Below are positions 20,701-31,982 of a stretch of 64,000 nucleotides of DNA, one piece after another. The notes beneath the pieces are model-generated. The model was not told the origin of the DNA and did not search any database. It saw nothing but the letters and a program-made list of their open reading frames with translations. The position numbers and the translations under genes are program-made. The stretch is from Medicago truncatula. Taxonomy: Eukaryota; Streptophyta; Magnoliopsida; Fabales; Fabaceae. The stretch is taken from NCBI RefSeq assembly GCF_003473485.1, contig NC_053048.1:39366755-39430754 (forward strand). Reading direction: 5' to 3'. Position 1 is the first letter of the stretch. Each line of letters opens with the position of its first letter.

Positions 20701-23700
20701 TATACTAAAAAGTGCATAGTCATTTTGCATCTTAAAATTACTCGACCAATTTCATAGTTATTTTGATGTCTGAAGTTGCATATTTACCCCACAAATCCTG
20801 GATCTTTTGAGGGCTCTCATGCGTCATATACATACTAAGTTCACAAAGTCATTACTCTTAAGTTGAAGATATGTGATTGTTTGGCTTTACCAACTCCAGA
20901 ATTTGATTGCCTTCTATCAAAAGTGTATACGCTATAACATACTTAGTTTACAAATAAGATATTTGTCTGTGTAAATTTGACTTTATTTCTGGTGCAGCAA
21001 TTCTCAAAACAATTAGAGGATACCATGGAGAAGTTTACTCTAGGTGAAATAAAAATCCTTATCAGTACAAATATAGTTGAAAGTGGGCTTGACATTCAAA
21101 ATGCAAACACCATCATCATTCAGGATGTTCAACAATTTGGCCTTGCACAGTTGTACCAGGTTTTTTTCCTTATTAACTCTGATTATATATATTTTTTGGT
21201 TTAGATATTGGTCATATTTTCTGTTGTTGACTCCATACATTGCTTAGAACTGATTTTCGTTAGTATAGTTGTTATGTACCATGATGTATGTGTTGGAATT
21301 TGGGATATTCCTAACACAATCCCAGCGAGGAGACAAAGATACTCAAGTTTTGCCAGACTAATTTGACTATATCTTTGTTCGATATAGGATCTCAACAGAT
21401 TGCACTGTTTCAGTCCATGGATGGCTGAGCAGATACAGATCAGTAGTATACCATCCAGCAGTTTGGCTTTCATATTTCGTATCCAACTTGATATTGTTTC
21501 TCTTAGAACTTTGGCTTAGGGCCTAACTCGAATCCTCAAAACTGGTTTGTATAGTGAAAACTGCCCAAGCCTTATAAGTAGTATCTAGGCGATATCTCTA
21601 GTTGCTTTAAGACTCTTAGCACCCCTCTTCATGCTCAGGACTAGACATGTGAAGCACCTATTAATGTAAGTAGAATAACAATGATCTCATTACCCCCTCA
21701 CTCAAAACTAGACATCTGAAGCATGGACAAATGTCGGTGGTATAACAAAGACCCTGGTCCAATAACAAAAATAGGATAACCTCTAATATTATCTGGGCTT
21801 TAAGTCCTAATTCAACCTCACAAAATTGACTTGTAAGGTGAGGATTGCTTAGGCATTTTACTATCTATTTAGACTTTATTGGGATTGGTGCATGGTTAAT
21901 ACGGATGGCTCAATAACAAATCATATCATGTTATATAATCTAGATATTTTATCATAAAAGTTCTTCTGGGGGTGTATGTTGAAGGTGATGCAAAATGATA
22001 TATGGATCTCTCTTGAACTGCATTTTCCATTGTCCAAGCAGTTCACGGTTGGAAATTCCTTACTATTCTTTGGGCTTGTTGGTCCTCATATTACAAGTGA
22101 TGTATGTGTTAGTATTTCTTTTCTGAGAAATATTGTTTAGCTTGTGCTATTTCCTTACGAAATACAGTATTTTCAATAACGAGGTTAAATGTTTACCAAA
22201 TTAATGATAGTTGATGTATGACTCGCATCCTACCACCTCTGTGTGTTTTCCAACTTAAAAAGTATAATGTGAGAGCCCTAAGAATAATAAATAGGTGTCA
22301 TATGTGGAAGAAACTTGTCATCATTGACATACACAATATTGTTAGAGATGCAAAACCATTCTTGAGCAGCTAAGCCTTAACATAAAAGCTTAACTTCTTG
22401 GGAGAGTATGTCCTTGGCATGGTATGAGAGAGACTCTGTCCAAGTGGTTCAAAGTTTGATCCTTGCTACTCTACCCATCTATATAAAAAGTATAACTTTG
22501 CACAAGGTAGCACGGATCTATGCTTTTTTAACGCGCTTAAAGTTCAGAGGACATACTATGAGATTGAAGAGGCATGCTAAAGATATAAAACCATCTTGCG
22601 CCTTCACCTAATAATTTAAGTATTTTGAAATGATGATAATTGATGCTTGACAATATGTTGTAGCTCTTTGCAATGAATGAATATTTCCAAATTTGTTATC
22701 TAAATCAAAAGAGAAAAGTACCTATATGCATTTGTTAAACTTTCTTGGATTTTTGTTGGAACAAAGGAAGGTAGACTAGATCATTTATTTATGTTTCACT
22801 AATATTGACAATTTTTTCTTTTTTCAATACTGGTAGTTGCGAGGAAGGGTTGGGCGGGCAGACAAGGAAGCTTATGCATACTTATTTTATCCTGACAAGA
22901 GTCTGCTAACTGATCAAGCATTGGTATGTTTCTGATCAATCTATACCTTTTATTTCTGAAGCATGAAGTATTTCTTAATTAATCAGATATGATAAATGAA
23001 CGTCAAACAACAGTGTATTCCATACTACTAACGTATTATTTCTAAACTTCAATTTATTCTTTTCATTTGAAATATTGAGGACTATTGAGAAATTATGCCT
23101 AAAACTAACATTTTCGTTAGTGATTTCCTATAGGAAAGGCTTGCAGCTCTTGAAGAATGTCGTGAACTTGGTCAAGGCTTCCAACTAGCTGAGAGAGACA
23201 TGGGTATAAGAGGTTTTGGTACTATTTTCGGCGAGCAACAAACAGGAGATGTTGGAAACGTTGGCATTGATCTTTTCTTTGAGATGCTCTTTGAGAGTTT
23301 ATCCAAGGTAAACTTTGATTTCTGATATGTTTCTTCCTATGTGTCACCAGTAACACCCCGTTACCCAAAAGCAATTAAATAGCAAATATACATCAGAGTA
23401 GTTCCACAACGGGCATGCTACACGTCATTTCAAAATTTCTTAAATAGAAAATAAAACTATTTAATCAAGCAACTTATTATTTATGAAAACATAGCAGCGG
23501 AATAGTTTTCAAAATCCATAACCTCATGAACATCCAACAATAGTCTAAGGCATTAAAGGCCTTAACATAATTCAACATCATAGTTCAAAAGACGACAAAA
23601 GGCTCCACACCATAAGTTCCAAAATTTGATACATGGAAAGGAAAAGCAACAATAATAAAAATGATAAATCCCATCCCACGTATCAGAGCCCTAAACACGA

Positions 23701-25330
23701 CTTTGAGCCACCACCTACTACTCAGGATCACCTGCAAGTTACCCATAGGAAGGGCAACATTTTCAAGCAGAAGGGGTGAGATTCACAACAATAAATATAG
23801 ATATTAAAATCATCAATTGAATCTAACACCCTAACCAACAACATTTTATCTTGTAAACAAATATATGTATAAGTCACAAGTAACAACAACATCAACAATA
23901 CATCATGATCACAATGAATATATATATAAATGCTTATTCAACACCAACATCATCCATCAGAAAATAACTGACATCAACAACCAAGACTCATGCAAATGAC
24001 ATGACCACTGTTAAGACACCATCTTAGACTTCTTAATGAAATGCAATATGCATGTGGTACCAAACAGGACCGAGGCCCTCACCGCTTTTGAATGGTTAAA
24101 GCATTCATCAGGACCGAAGCCCTCACCGCTGTTGAGCAACTAGTACTCCAGAACCGAAGCCCTCACCGCTGTTTTATGCATATGCAATGGACCTACTTGT
24201 GTATATCTACATACAACTGACCATGCAATGCAACTCCATGTGACTCCACTATAATAATATGTATGATTCAATAAATAACATACATTCAACCATCATCAAT
24301 AATCATCGATCCAGCAATTCAAACAACCAAAATAATGCATAATTATATATAACCATGCCTAAATACAACGACATCAACCACTACTAATCATGCAAGCAAG
24401 TCAACACTCAGAAACAGAAACAGTGCAACTCGCCCTCGCGAGCACATCTGCTCGCCATGGCGAGTTCACAAAAACAGTAGCTCGCCGTGGCGAGTTCAAG
24501 GCGAACTCGAGGCGAGTGCAAAATCAGGTGCTCTCGGGAAAAATGCCATTTTCTCACTCGAATCCAAATTCTAAGTTCCCTATTCATCTTTTTAACCTAA
24601 AACTTCCACCCATCATCATTAAAATCATCTAGGTACCTTAAACCATCCCCAAAACATCTTATAACAACTTTTCAAAAATCAAGTTTTATTATGGGCTACT
24701 CGCCATGACGAGTTGGACTGCTTGCGAGGCGAGTGATGATGTTGTTCACTCGCGAGGCGAGACATGAATGCTCGCGAGGCGAGCGATGAACATCAGTACG
24801 GGCAGAAAACTGGTTTTTCCCCAAAATCCCATTTTTCTTCCAAACACTTCCCAAATCAGTTTACACAGATACAAATTAACTTTCTGTATGTACTTAGAAT
24901 CTATTTCTAACATCAAATTCACACTCACAACTCCAAAAATCCACAATTTCAACATAAAACCCAAAATCCTCAATTTTCACCAAAACCTGTTAAACTCAAA
25001 ATCAGAATTTAAAGTCTACACTATTAAAGTAAACCTCACCCTTACCTTAGAAATTGAAGAAGAAATGTGCAGCAAATTCTCTCTTGGCTCTAACTTGGTC
25101 TTCTCCCCTTTTTCTCCTAACTTGTCAGTTCTTACGTACAACTGCTTCTAATCTTTCTTTTCCTAACTTCCCATTACTTAACTCCCTATATTTTCATTAG
25201 CTCCCCATTAATTTTAATAATTATTAAATAACTCCCCAAACTCCAAAATAACTAATATTTCATACTTATTCTAATTATTATTAAATAAACTATATAATAA
25301 AATAATACACCACATAAAACACTCAAAAAT

Positions 25331-25365
<35 letters not shown>

Positions 25366-28300
25366 TCCGCATAAATCAAATTAATTAAATAAACAACTAG
25401 GGCGTTACATCACCAGTTCTAATTAAAATAGAAGTATTCTTTTGTTTATTTTACATGAACTGTTGGCTGAAAAGTGTAAATTTCCTCCCTTAGCATTTTT
25501 GTTTTTTAGTTAGTTTTTGATAATCTTCGTTTTGGTTTTGGGATTGATAACGAGTGAAATTGAGTACGGAAGTGTGTTTTAGTGTAAAAATCTAGAGGTT
25601 TTGGACCTAGGGGTAAAGAATCTTGGTGGTGTAATGACAGTGTTCAGAGTAAAGTTCAGATCAAAAGAGATTGTTTAAAGATTGGTCTAGGTGTAAAAAT
25701 GCCGAAAATTGGGATAAATATAAGATAGCTAGGAAAGAGGCAAAGAAGGCGGTGAGCGAAGCGAGAACTCAAGCATTTGAAGGATTATACTAATCTTTAG
25801 GCACCAAGGAGGGAGAGAAATCTATACACAAGCTTGCGAAGGGACGAGAACGAAAGACAAGAGACCTAGACCAAGTGAAGTGTATTAAGGATGAAGAGGG
25901 TAGAGTTTTGGTTCAAGAAAGAGATATTAAGGATAGATGGAAGAAGTATTTCCACAACTTATTTAATGAAGGATATGAGATCTTACCAGACTCTAACATG
26001 TTAGACATCAGAGAGGAGGACCAAAACTATAACTATTATCGTCGGATTCAGGAGCACGAGGTGAAAGAAGCGTTGAAAAGGATGAGTAATGGTAAGGCAG
26101 TTGGGCCGGACAACATACCTATCGAAGTGTGGAAAAGTCTTGGCGATAGAGGAATTGTGTGGCTCACAAAACTTTTCAACGAGATTATGAAAACGAAGAA
26201 AATGCTTGACGAGTGGAGAAGAAGCACCTTAATTCCAATCTATAAGAACAAGGGGGATATACAACATTGCGCGAATTACAGGGGAATTAAGCTAATGAGT
26301 CATACCATGAAGTTATGGGAAAGGGTAATTGAACGAAGACTAAGAAAAGAGACTCACGTTACGGATAACCAATTTGGCTTTATGCCTGGAAGGTCGACTA
26401 TGGAAGCGATCTACTTCGACGCGTGATGGAGAGATATCGGACGGATAAAAAAGACTTACACTTAGTTTTCATTGATTTGGAGAAGGCGTATGATAGAGTA
26501 CCTAGAGAGATTTTGTGGAAAGCCCTGAAGAAGAAAGGGGTGAGGATTGCCTATATTAAAGCTATCCAGGATATGTATGAGGGAGCTTCGACCTGTGTGA
26601 GGACGCAGGATGGGGATACCGTAGATTTTCCCATAACAATAGGACTGCACCAAGGGTCAACCCTAAGTCCTTATCTTTTTACTCTAGTTTTGGATGTACT
26701 AACGGAACACATCCAAGAGTTAGCACCGAGATGTATGCTTTTTGCAGATGATGTAGTCTTGCTAGGTGAGTCTAGGGAGGAGTTAAATGGAGGCTAGAGA
26801 CCTGGAGGCAAGCCTTAGAAGCGTATGGTTTCCGCCTGAGTAGAAGCAAGACGGAGTATATGGAATGTAACTTCAGCAAAAGGAGAAGTGGGTCTACCTT
26901 GGAGGTGAAAGTTGGAGATCATATCATACCCCAAGTTACACGGTTTAAATATCTTGGGTCCATATTACAAAATGATGGAGAATTACATCATCGTATTCAA
27001 GCTGGGTAGTTGAAATGGAGAAGAGCCTCGAGTGTTTTGTGCGATAAGAAAGTATCACTTAAGCTGAAAGGAAAGTTCTATCGGACATCAATCAGACCGA
27101 CAATGTTGTATGGTACGGAGTGCTGGGCGGTTAAGAACCAACACGAGAGTAAAGTAAGTGTAGCGGAGATGAGGATGTTGAGCTGGATGAGTGGTAAGAC
27201 TAGACATGATAGGATTAGGATGATACCATTGGAGAGAGAGTGGGGGTAGCACCTATAGTAGAAAAGTTGGTAGAAAATAGGCTTAAGGGTATATTCAATT
27301 GAGATTTTGAAGGATTTTAAATGACGTTTTGGTTATAAAAAAATCTTGAGGTATTCAATCAAGATTTTGAAGGATTTTAAATGACTTTTTGCTTATAAAA
27401 AAATCTTGAGGTATTCAATCAAGCTTTTAAAAGATTAGAAATAATTTCAGTGGTATTCAATTAGGATTTTCAGGCACTTTTAAAGAGTCCAACAAAATCT
27501 GGTGGTATTATATCAAGATTTTTCTCAACTTAAAAATTGTCCTTTGGTAATAAAAAATGTATAGATTTTAATGGATTCCTTGATATAATGGATTTTGTGA
27601 GACTTTTTAGTTAAAAATTTTAAAACTAACAATCTCATATAAGGACCTGAGATTTCTTAAGACTCTTTTTATTTCCATTATTTATATGTTCTTTCTTTTT
27701 CTCCCACTTCACTACATACGTTACTGTTGAGTGTTGATATCCTCATTTCACTTTTTTGTTTTTCTTTGAGTCTTTATATTTTGGGTTCTTTTTTTTTCTT
27801 TTTTTCAGATTCTAATTTTGTGGTTTTCGTCATAGTTTATTTTATTTGTCGTCGTCATTCACATTATTATTTTTTTTTACTCATGATCACGTTACTACAT
27901 GTTTATTTTTATTGTTTTTCAGTTCTTCCTAAGACTTTTTGTATTAATTTTATTTTTATCATGTAAATTTTGATTTTTTTATGCAAATATTAGATTTTTC
28001 AGTTCTCTAAGACTTTTTGAATTTTTTAGTTCAATAGAGGCATCCACTCTTGTAATTTTGAATTTTTTCTAAAATTTAATAGAGTCATTTCAAATCTTAG
28101 GAATTCTCATAAAGTACTTTCAAATCTTTAAAAGTCTTTGAGTTAAAATCCCTCAAAATCTCAAAAAATCTTGAAAGTTAATGCATTCCTACACAATTTT
28201 TTAAAATCTTCATGACTTTTTTTGCCAAAATAGTCTTTCAAAATCTCAATCCAATACACCCTCCTTAGATGGTTTGGACATGTAGAGAGAAGACCCGTAG

Positions 28301-31005
28301 ATGCCGTTGTTAGAAGAGTGGATCAAATGGAGGATAGTCAGGTTAAAAGAGGTAGAGGAAGACCTAAGAAAACCATTAGAAAAGATTTAGAGGTCAATGA
28401 GTTGGATCCAAATATGGTTTTTGATAGAACGCTATGGCGTCATTTGATCTATGTAGCCGACCCCACTTAGTGGGATAAGGCTTGGTTGTTGTTGTTGTTG
28501 TAAGTGTGTTTTAGTGAGTTTTTGTTTGATATGATACCATGTCAGGAATTTTGGCTTGATGCCTTTCTCTGTTGCATTTCATTCAATATATTATATATAA
28601 TGGTACACATTTACAGCTAATAATTACAAATTAAGGGGAATAAATCAATTCCTCAAGAACCTATGACCAATTGGTTAACCGCCGACCGCTCTACTACTGA
28701 GCTACCGATTGTCTAATCTATTCTAGGAAAGCTGATAAATATAATTACACATTGCTGCTATTTTCATAAATCAAAATAAATTCGACACTAGTCTCCCTTC
28801 AGAATCTACAAGTTTCAAAATAATATCAAGTGCGACCAAATTGAAAGAAGTTTACCAAAAAACAAGGATGGTGATAAAACCATATGAAACAGCTAGCAGC
28901 TTGTTATTTTGCCGTCTTTGGAATCCGAATAGAAAAATAAGAAGAAGAAAAAAAGGTAAGTCTCACAGTCTCAATAAAGGCTTGATAATCACCATGACAA
29001 GAAGGGAAATATGATAACACGTTAACTTTTCTTTCAAAGCTTGGAAAATGATGCCATGCTAAAGTACAACGTTCAATAAATTTAAATAATCTTAGCATAT
29101 CATATTCATAAAAACATCAAGTTCGCAAATTCACCGTAAAAAAAAGATAGTTCCTATATGGTACATATCCTAATACTAATACTTAATAGTTAGAAGAAGA
29201 ATGATGAATATAGAGCTTATAATATAAAATTGAACTACAATACTAATGGCGGTTTACATTCTAACAGAGCTCATCCTATTCTTTTTGACTTTCAGGTTGA
29301 AGATCACCGTGTTGTTTCAGTTCCTTATCACTCGGTGCAGGTATGCATGTTTGAGAAAAATGTACCTCAGTGGATTAAAGAAACAAGCATACTTAATGGT
29401 TAATACATGTGTATCTGAATGCCAACTAAAAAATGATCCCCATAAGTAAAATCTGACATTGTTTTCTCTTGGTTGAGGCGAAACAAAATAGTACTGAAAT
29501 CATATTCCAGCTAAATATTTTCTTTGAAAATTCAGAAAATAGAGTGTTATCTAGTTCACACTGTAGCCTACTTTTTTTGTGGGAAATTAACATTGGGTCA
29601 TATATCATAATTCTTCTAAGTTCTAATAATATAATGATGTTGCACACAAAAGTAATTACTCGATTATTATTGGTCTCATTGAGTTTGTAAGTGAAATGAT
29701 TTTGTTATTTTTAGCATCTGTTCTCTGCAAGCCGGACTGATATAGACAAATGTAAAGGGTTTCTGATGATCCATATTCTCAAATATTACATCTAATCCTC
29801 TATAAGAGTGAATCTTGCTGTGTAGAATTTATTATTTGTGGTGTTAGGATTCGTAAATTGTAACTGAACAAAACTTAGGATTAATTATTACTCTATTAGT
29901 TAAATGAATAGGTATACATTGATTCAACTAAACAATCTGCCGGATATGGACCAACTCAGAATTATAGAACATAATTATGAAATACTAGAGATGTTGCAGC
30001 TGATGCATTGTATACTTCTTTATTATTTAGGTTGACTTAAACATCAATCCTCACCTCTCTTCTGAATACATAAATCATCTCGAGAACCCTATGGAAATAA
30101 TAAATGAAGCTGAGCGAGTTGCTGGGGAAGACATCTGGAGTTTAATGCAATTTACAGAGAACTTCCGCCGCCAATATGGCAAAGAACCTCGCCCAATGGA
30201 GCTTATCTTAAAGAAGCTTTACTTGAGGAGAATGGCGGCTGATATAGGGGTAACCAGAATTTACTCTTCAGGGAAGACGGTGTTTATGAAAACAAACATG
30301 AATAAAAAGGTTTTCAAGATGATGACAGAGTCGATGACATCGGATATATATAAAGATTCATTGGTTCTTGAGGGTGACCAAATTAAGGTAACTTTCTCCT
30401 TTCCTTTTTCAATTTCTTTAGTCAGTGATCATCGTTTATCACTTGTATTTTGTCTGCTATTCTGTTCGGACACAATATTGTTCTTTCATCTTCGAAGACA
30501 TTACTACACAAAATATTGACTGGTATATATAGTTTTTTTTTGGTTGAAAACTCGGTATCCGGCCAAAGGACGGACAAGTCTATATAGTTAATATGGTCAT
30601 TTATTGCTTATAATTTATGAAAATCCATCTTGTTATGGATTGTGTGCAGTGTGAACACGCACAGTCAGCCACATATAAACCATTTGATCGAGATCTGGCA
30701 GTTAGATTTCAATGCAAATTTTTATTTTTATTTAAACCTAAGATTCCGAGCTTGATATTTGGATTCTCCGATCTTGATCGAACGGTCGAGATGTGGCGGA
30801 CTGCATGCACTCACGAGGTTGTGATTGCACACAATCCAAATCCACGAGCCTAGTATTATTAGTCATGGGTCTAACATTTTTCATAATGATTTTTCTGGTG
30901 CAGGCTGAACTTCTATTAGAGCTACCAAAAGAACAGCTTCTTAATTGGATATTTAACTGCATGGCTGAACTTCATGCTTCACTAGCAGCCCTCATAAAGT
31001 ACTAG
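17769..31005 (+). CDS. Plastid Mfd/TRCF-like ATP-dependent DNA helicase
   Basis: Thirteen GT-AG exons with matching phases: 17769-18373, 18822-19047, 19231-19476, 19639-19773, 19866-19990, 20240-20379, 20555-20625, 20998-21159, 22837-22923, 23134-23307, 29296-29340, 30031-30387, 30904-31005. The product is 824 aa, almost the length of Arabidopsis At3g02060 (chloroplastic helicase). Residues 1 to about 60 look like a transit peptide. A CarD-like RNA-polymerase interaction domain spans about 133-205. The superfamily 2 helicase core shows Walker A GDVGFGKT (299-306), DEEQ (401-404), SATPIPRTL (427-435), motif [13 protein letters not shown] (539-550) and motif [11 protein letters not shown] (571-579). 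A TRCF C-terminal domain follows. The UvrB-like N-terminal modules of bacterial Mfd are absent, as in the Arabidopsis protein. Probably handles stalled plastid transcription or repair. Intron 10 is about 6 kb because of transposons. Confidence 0.95.
21297..21870. repeat. MITE-derived repeats in helicase intron 8
   Basis: Two related segments (about 21516-21660 and 21797-21860) share 'cctaactc(g/a)a...cctca(c/a)aaa...ggt(t/t)tgta...gtgaa' wording and 'ggactagacatgtgaagca'. This is a style of short repeat common in legume introns. Borders are not resolved. Intron 8 is 1677 bp, long because of this and similar material. Confidence 0.4.
23352..25409. mobile_element. 2.06 kb insertion in helicase intron 10, class unresolved
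   Basis: The flanks carry an identical TCACCAGT (23344-23351 and 25410-25417). The outer ends are weakly inverted (AACACCCCGTTAC at left, GGGCGTTACA at right). No transposase or reverse transcriptase frame is visible. Inside are three direct copies of a 23-bp word (GACCGAAGCCCTCACCGCTG type) at 24067, 24111 and 24151, two clusters of GCGAG palindromes such as CTCGCCATGGCGAG (24430-24515 and 24700-24785), and an AT microsatellite at about 25335-25362. The 8-bp duplication would fit a hAT-like element, but a solo LTR of type TGTAACGCC... on the minus strand is also possible. Confidence 0.6.
25741..28470 (+). pseudogene. Broken LINE reverse transcriptase
   Basis: RT motifs appear in order: [10 protein letters not shown] (about 26277-26306), [10 protein letters not shown] (26369-26398), motif [14 protein letters not shown] (about 26468-26505), motif [14 protein letters not shown] (about 26643-26680) and the catalytic FADD box [13 protein letters not shown] (about 26735-26773). 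The frame is lost by a one-base deletion near 26417, another near 26795, an in-frame TAG at 27007-27009, and a stop in the upstream part near 25792. The C-terminal piece ([15 protein letters not shown], from 28262) lies beyond the nested MITE. The copy is dead. Confidence 0.9.
27297..28262. mobile_element. Tourist/PIF-Harbinger-like element nested in the LINE
   Basis: Inverted ends (GGGTATATTCAATTGAGATT at left; right end inverted GGGTGTATTGGATTGAGATT) with TTA next to each end. It splits the LINE C-terminal coding region. The left part holds a near-perfect 67-bp direct repeat (about 27308-27374 and 27375-27432 onwards). No transposase. It is younger than the LINE copy. Confidence 0.8.
28657..28709 (-). 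pseudogene. trnN-GUU: Decayed plastid-type tRNA-Asn(GUU) fragment
   Basis: Read on the minus strand, GGTAGCTCAGTAGTAGAGCG and then GTCGGCGGTTAACCAATTGG follow the plastid trnN D-arm, anticodon arm and variable region closely. The universal T33 is replaced by G, the anticodon stem has a broken pair (CCGAT has become CCAAT), and the T-arm 3' half and acceptor stem are missing after GGTTC. Anticodon GTT is still readable. It is most simply a piece of organellar DNA in the nucleus (plastid, or mitochondrial copies of plastid origin) and cannot fold as a tRNA. Confidence 0.7.
30625..30850. mobile_element. Small MITE in helicase intron 12
   Basis: Inverted ends GGATTGTGTGCA (about 30638) and TGCACACAATCC (about 30827) enclose about 200 bp that is GC-richer than the intron. 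Non-coding; borders approximate. Confidence 0.55.
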
Positions 31006-31700
31006 CTAGGTTCTTTGCCTGTTTGATTCAACCAACATGTAAGTTGGAAACTTGATTCACTGCCTACATCACAATTATAAACATTAGGCGAATTTACTAT
31101 GTTGAAAGGCTGCAAACTAACCACGGCGGACGCAAAACAAGATTTGTATTGCATGATCATCTTTGCAGTGCAGGGCATCAGAACAAATTGAGACAATCAG
31201 TCGACACTAGTGACAGTGATCTTCTTTTTATCATGATATAAAATCAGAGCACGGAGCCACAATATGGTTAGTTACAAGCTGCAAAATTGTGCTTCTGGTT
31301 TGCATGCATTATACAAAGACATAGGCATGAAGATACAAGAAGGCAAATGGTTATTAATCTGATTAGCTTCAATTTTGCACTCTTAAAACAACTTCACTTT
31401 CAAGAGCTACATACAATGACCTAAAGCTCTCATCTAGTAAAACTTAGAATCAAAATGACTATAATTTATCTTTTGTATATGACCACACACATTCTTTTCC
31501 TCATTTTTGTCGTCGTAAGGTTTCATTAGTTACCTGATCTAGAGAAATTCTGTGTAAAGATTTGGAGTCACAGTCTAGCTAATACACTGCTGAATGGTGC
31601 AATTTTGTTGTATTATTATTAAGAAATGTCCTATTGGTTATAGTTCTTGCTATCGTGTGTTCATTTTTTATTCAAAATTTAGTATATCCCGAAATTTTCA
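31006..31700. other. 3' flank of the helicase gene
   Basis: Probable 3' UTR followed by intergenic DNA. No gene recognised. Confidence 0.5.
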
Positions 31701-31701
31701 G

Positions 31702-31948
31702 CTGAAGAAGAATTACTATTGCGATGTATGGCTGTTGCTGGCCAAAATTGAAAGTGTCATGGGAGCGCTAGATCGACCCCGGTGTATCACAGGGTTGGCC
31801 TTTCAACCACAGAGCCAAGAGGTTTGATTGTTACAAAGTTTATTTTAGTTGCCTCCCATATACCTTGTATTTCTTATAGGATGATTATGGTATTGAACAT
31901 CATCTGAGGGAGCATTTCAAGCTTGGTGACGATAACCCTAAGAAATAA
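31702..31948 (+). pseudogene. Two 3'-terminal exons of an unrecognised gene (probable remnant)
   Basis: An open segment 31702-31821 (40 codons, preceded by TTTTCAG, followed by GTTTGA) joins in phase to 31880-31948 (22 codons plus TAA, preceded by TTATAG). The joined C-terminus contains LLLAKIESVMGALDRP and ends FKLGDDNPKK. Splice signals and phase agree, so it looks like real coding sequence, but I find no upstream exons and do not recognise the family. A hAT element lies 34 bases beyond the stop. It may be a gene fragment moved here or the end of a gene too diverged to see. Confidence 0.35.
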
Positions 31949-31982
31949 TGATTAAGGTGTTGCAACTCTAAATGCATGTTAT

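Larger units (their letters stand above)
25585..28501 (+). mobile_element. 5'-truncated RTE-type LINE
   Basis: A perfect 15-bp target duplication AAGTGTGTTTTAGTG (25570-25584 and 28502-28516) brackets the element. It encodes the end of the inter-domain region and the full reverse transcriptase, lacks the endonuclease, and ends with the RTE-style tail 'ccgaccccacttagtggga' followed by TTG trinucleotide repeats (28487-28500). A MITE (27297-28262) lies inside it. It sits in sense orientation in intron 10 of the plastid helicase gene. Confidence 0.93.

Noticed and set aside
24067-24173. Three regularly spaced 23-bp direct repeats, superficially CRISPR-like
   Set aside because: Only three copies, spacers of unequal length, no cas genes, and the locus is a plant nuclear intron inside a transposon-like insertion.
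27010-27249. Separate small gene encoding a 79-aa protein
   Set aside because: It is the continuation of the LINE reverse transcriptase after a stop codon, not an independent gene.
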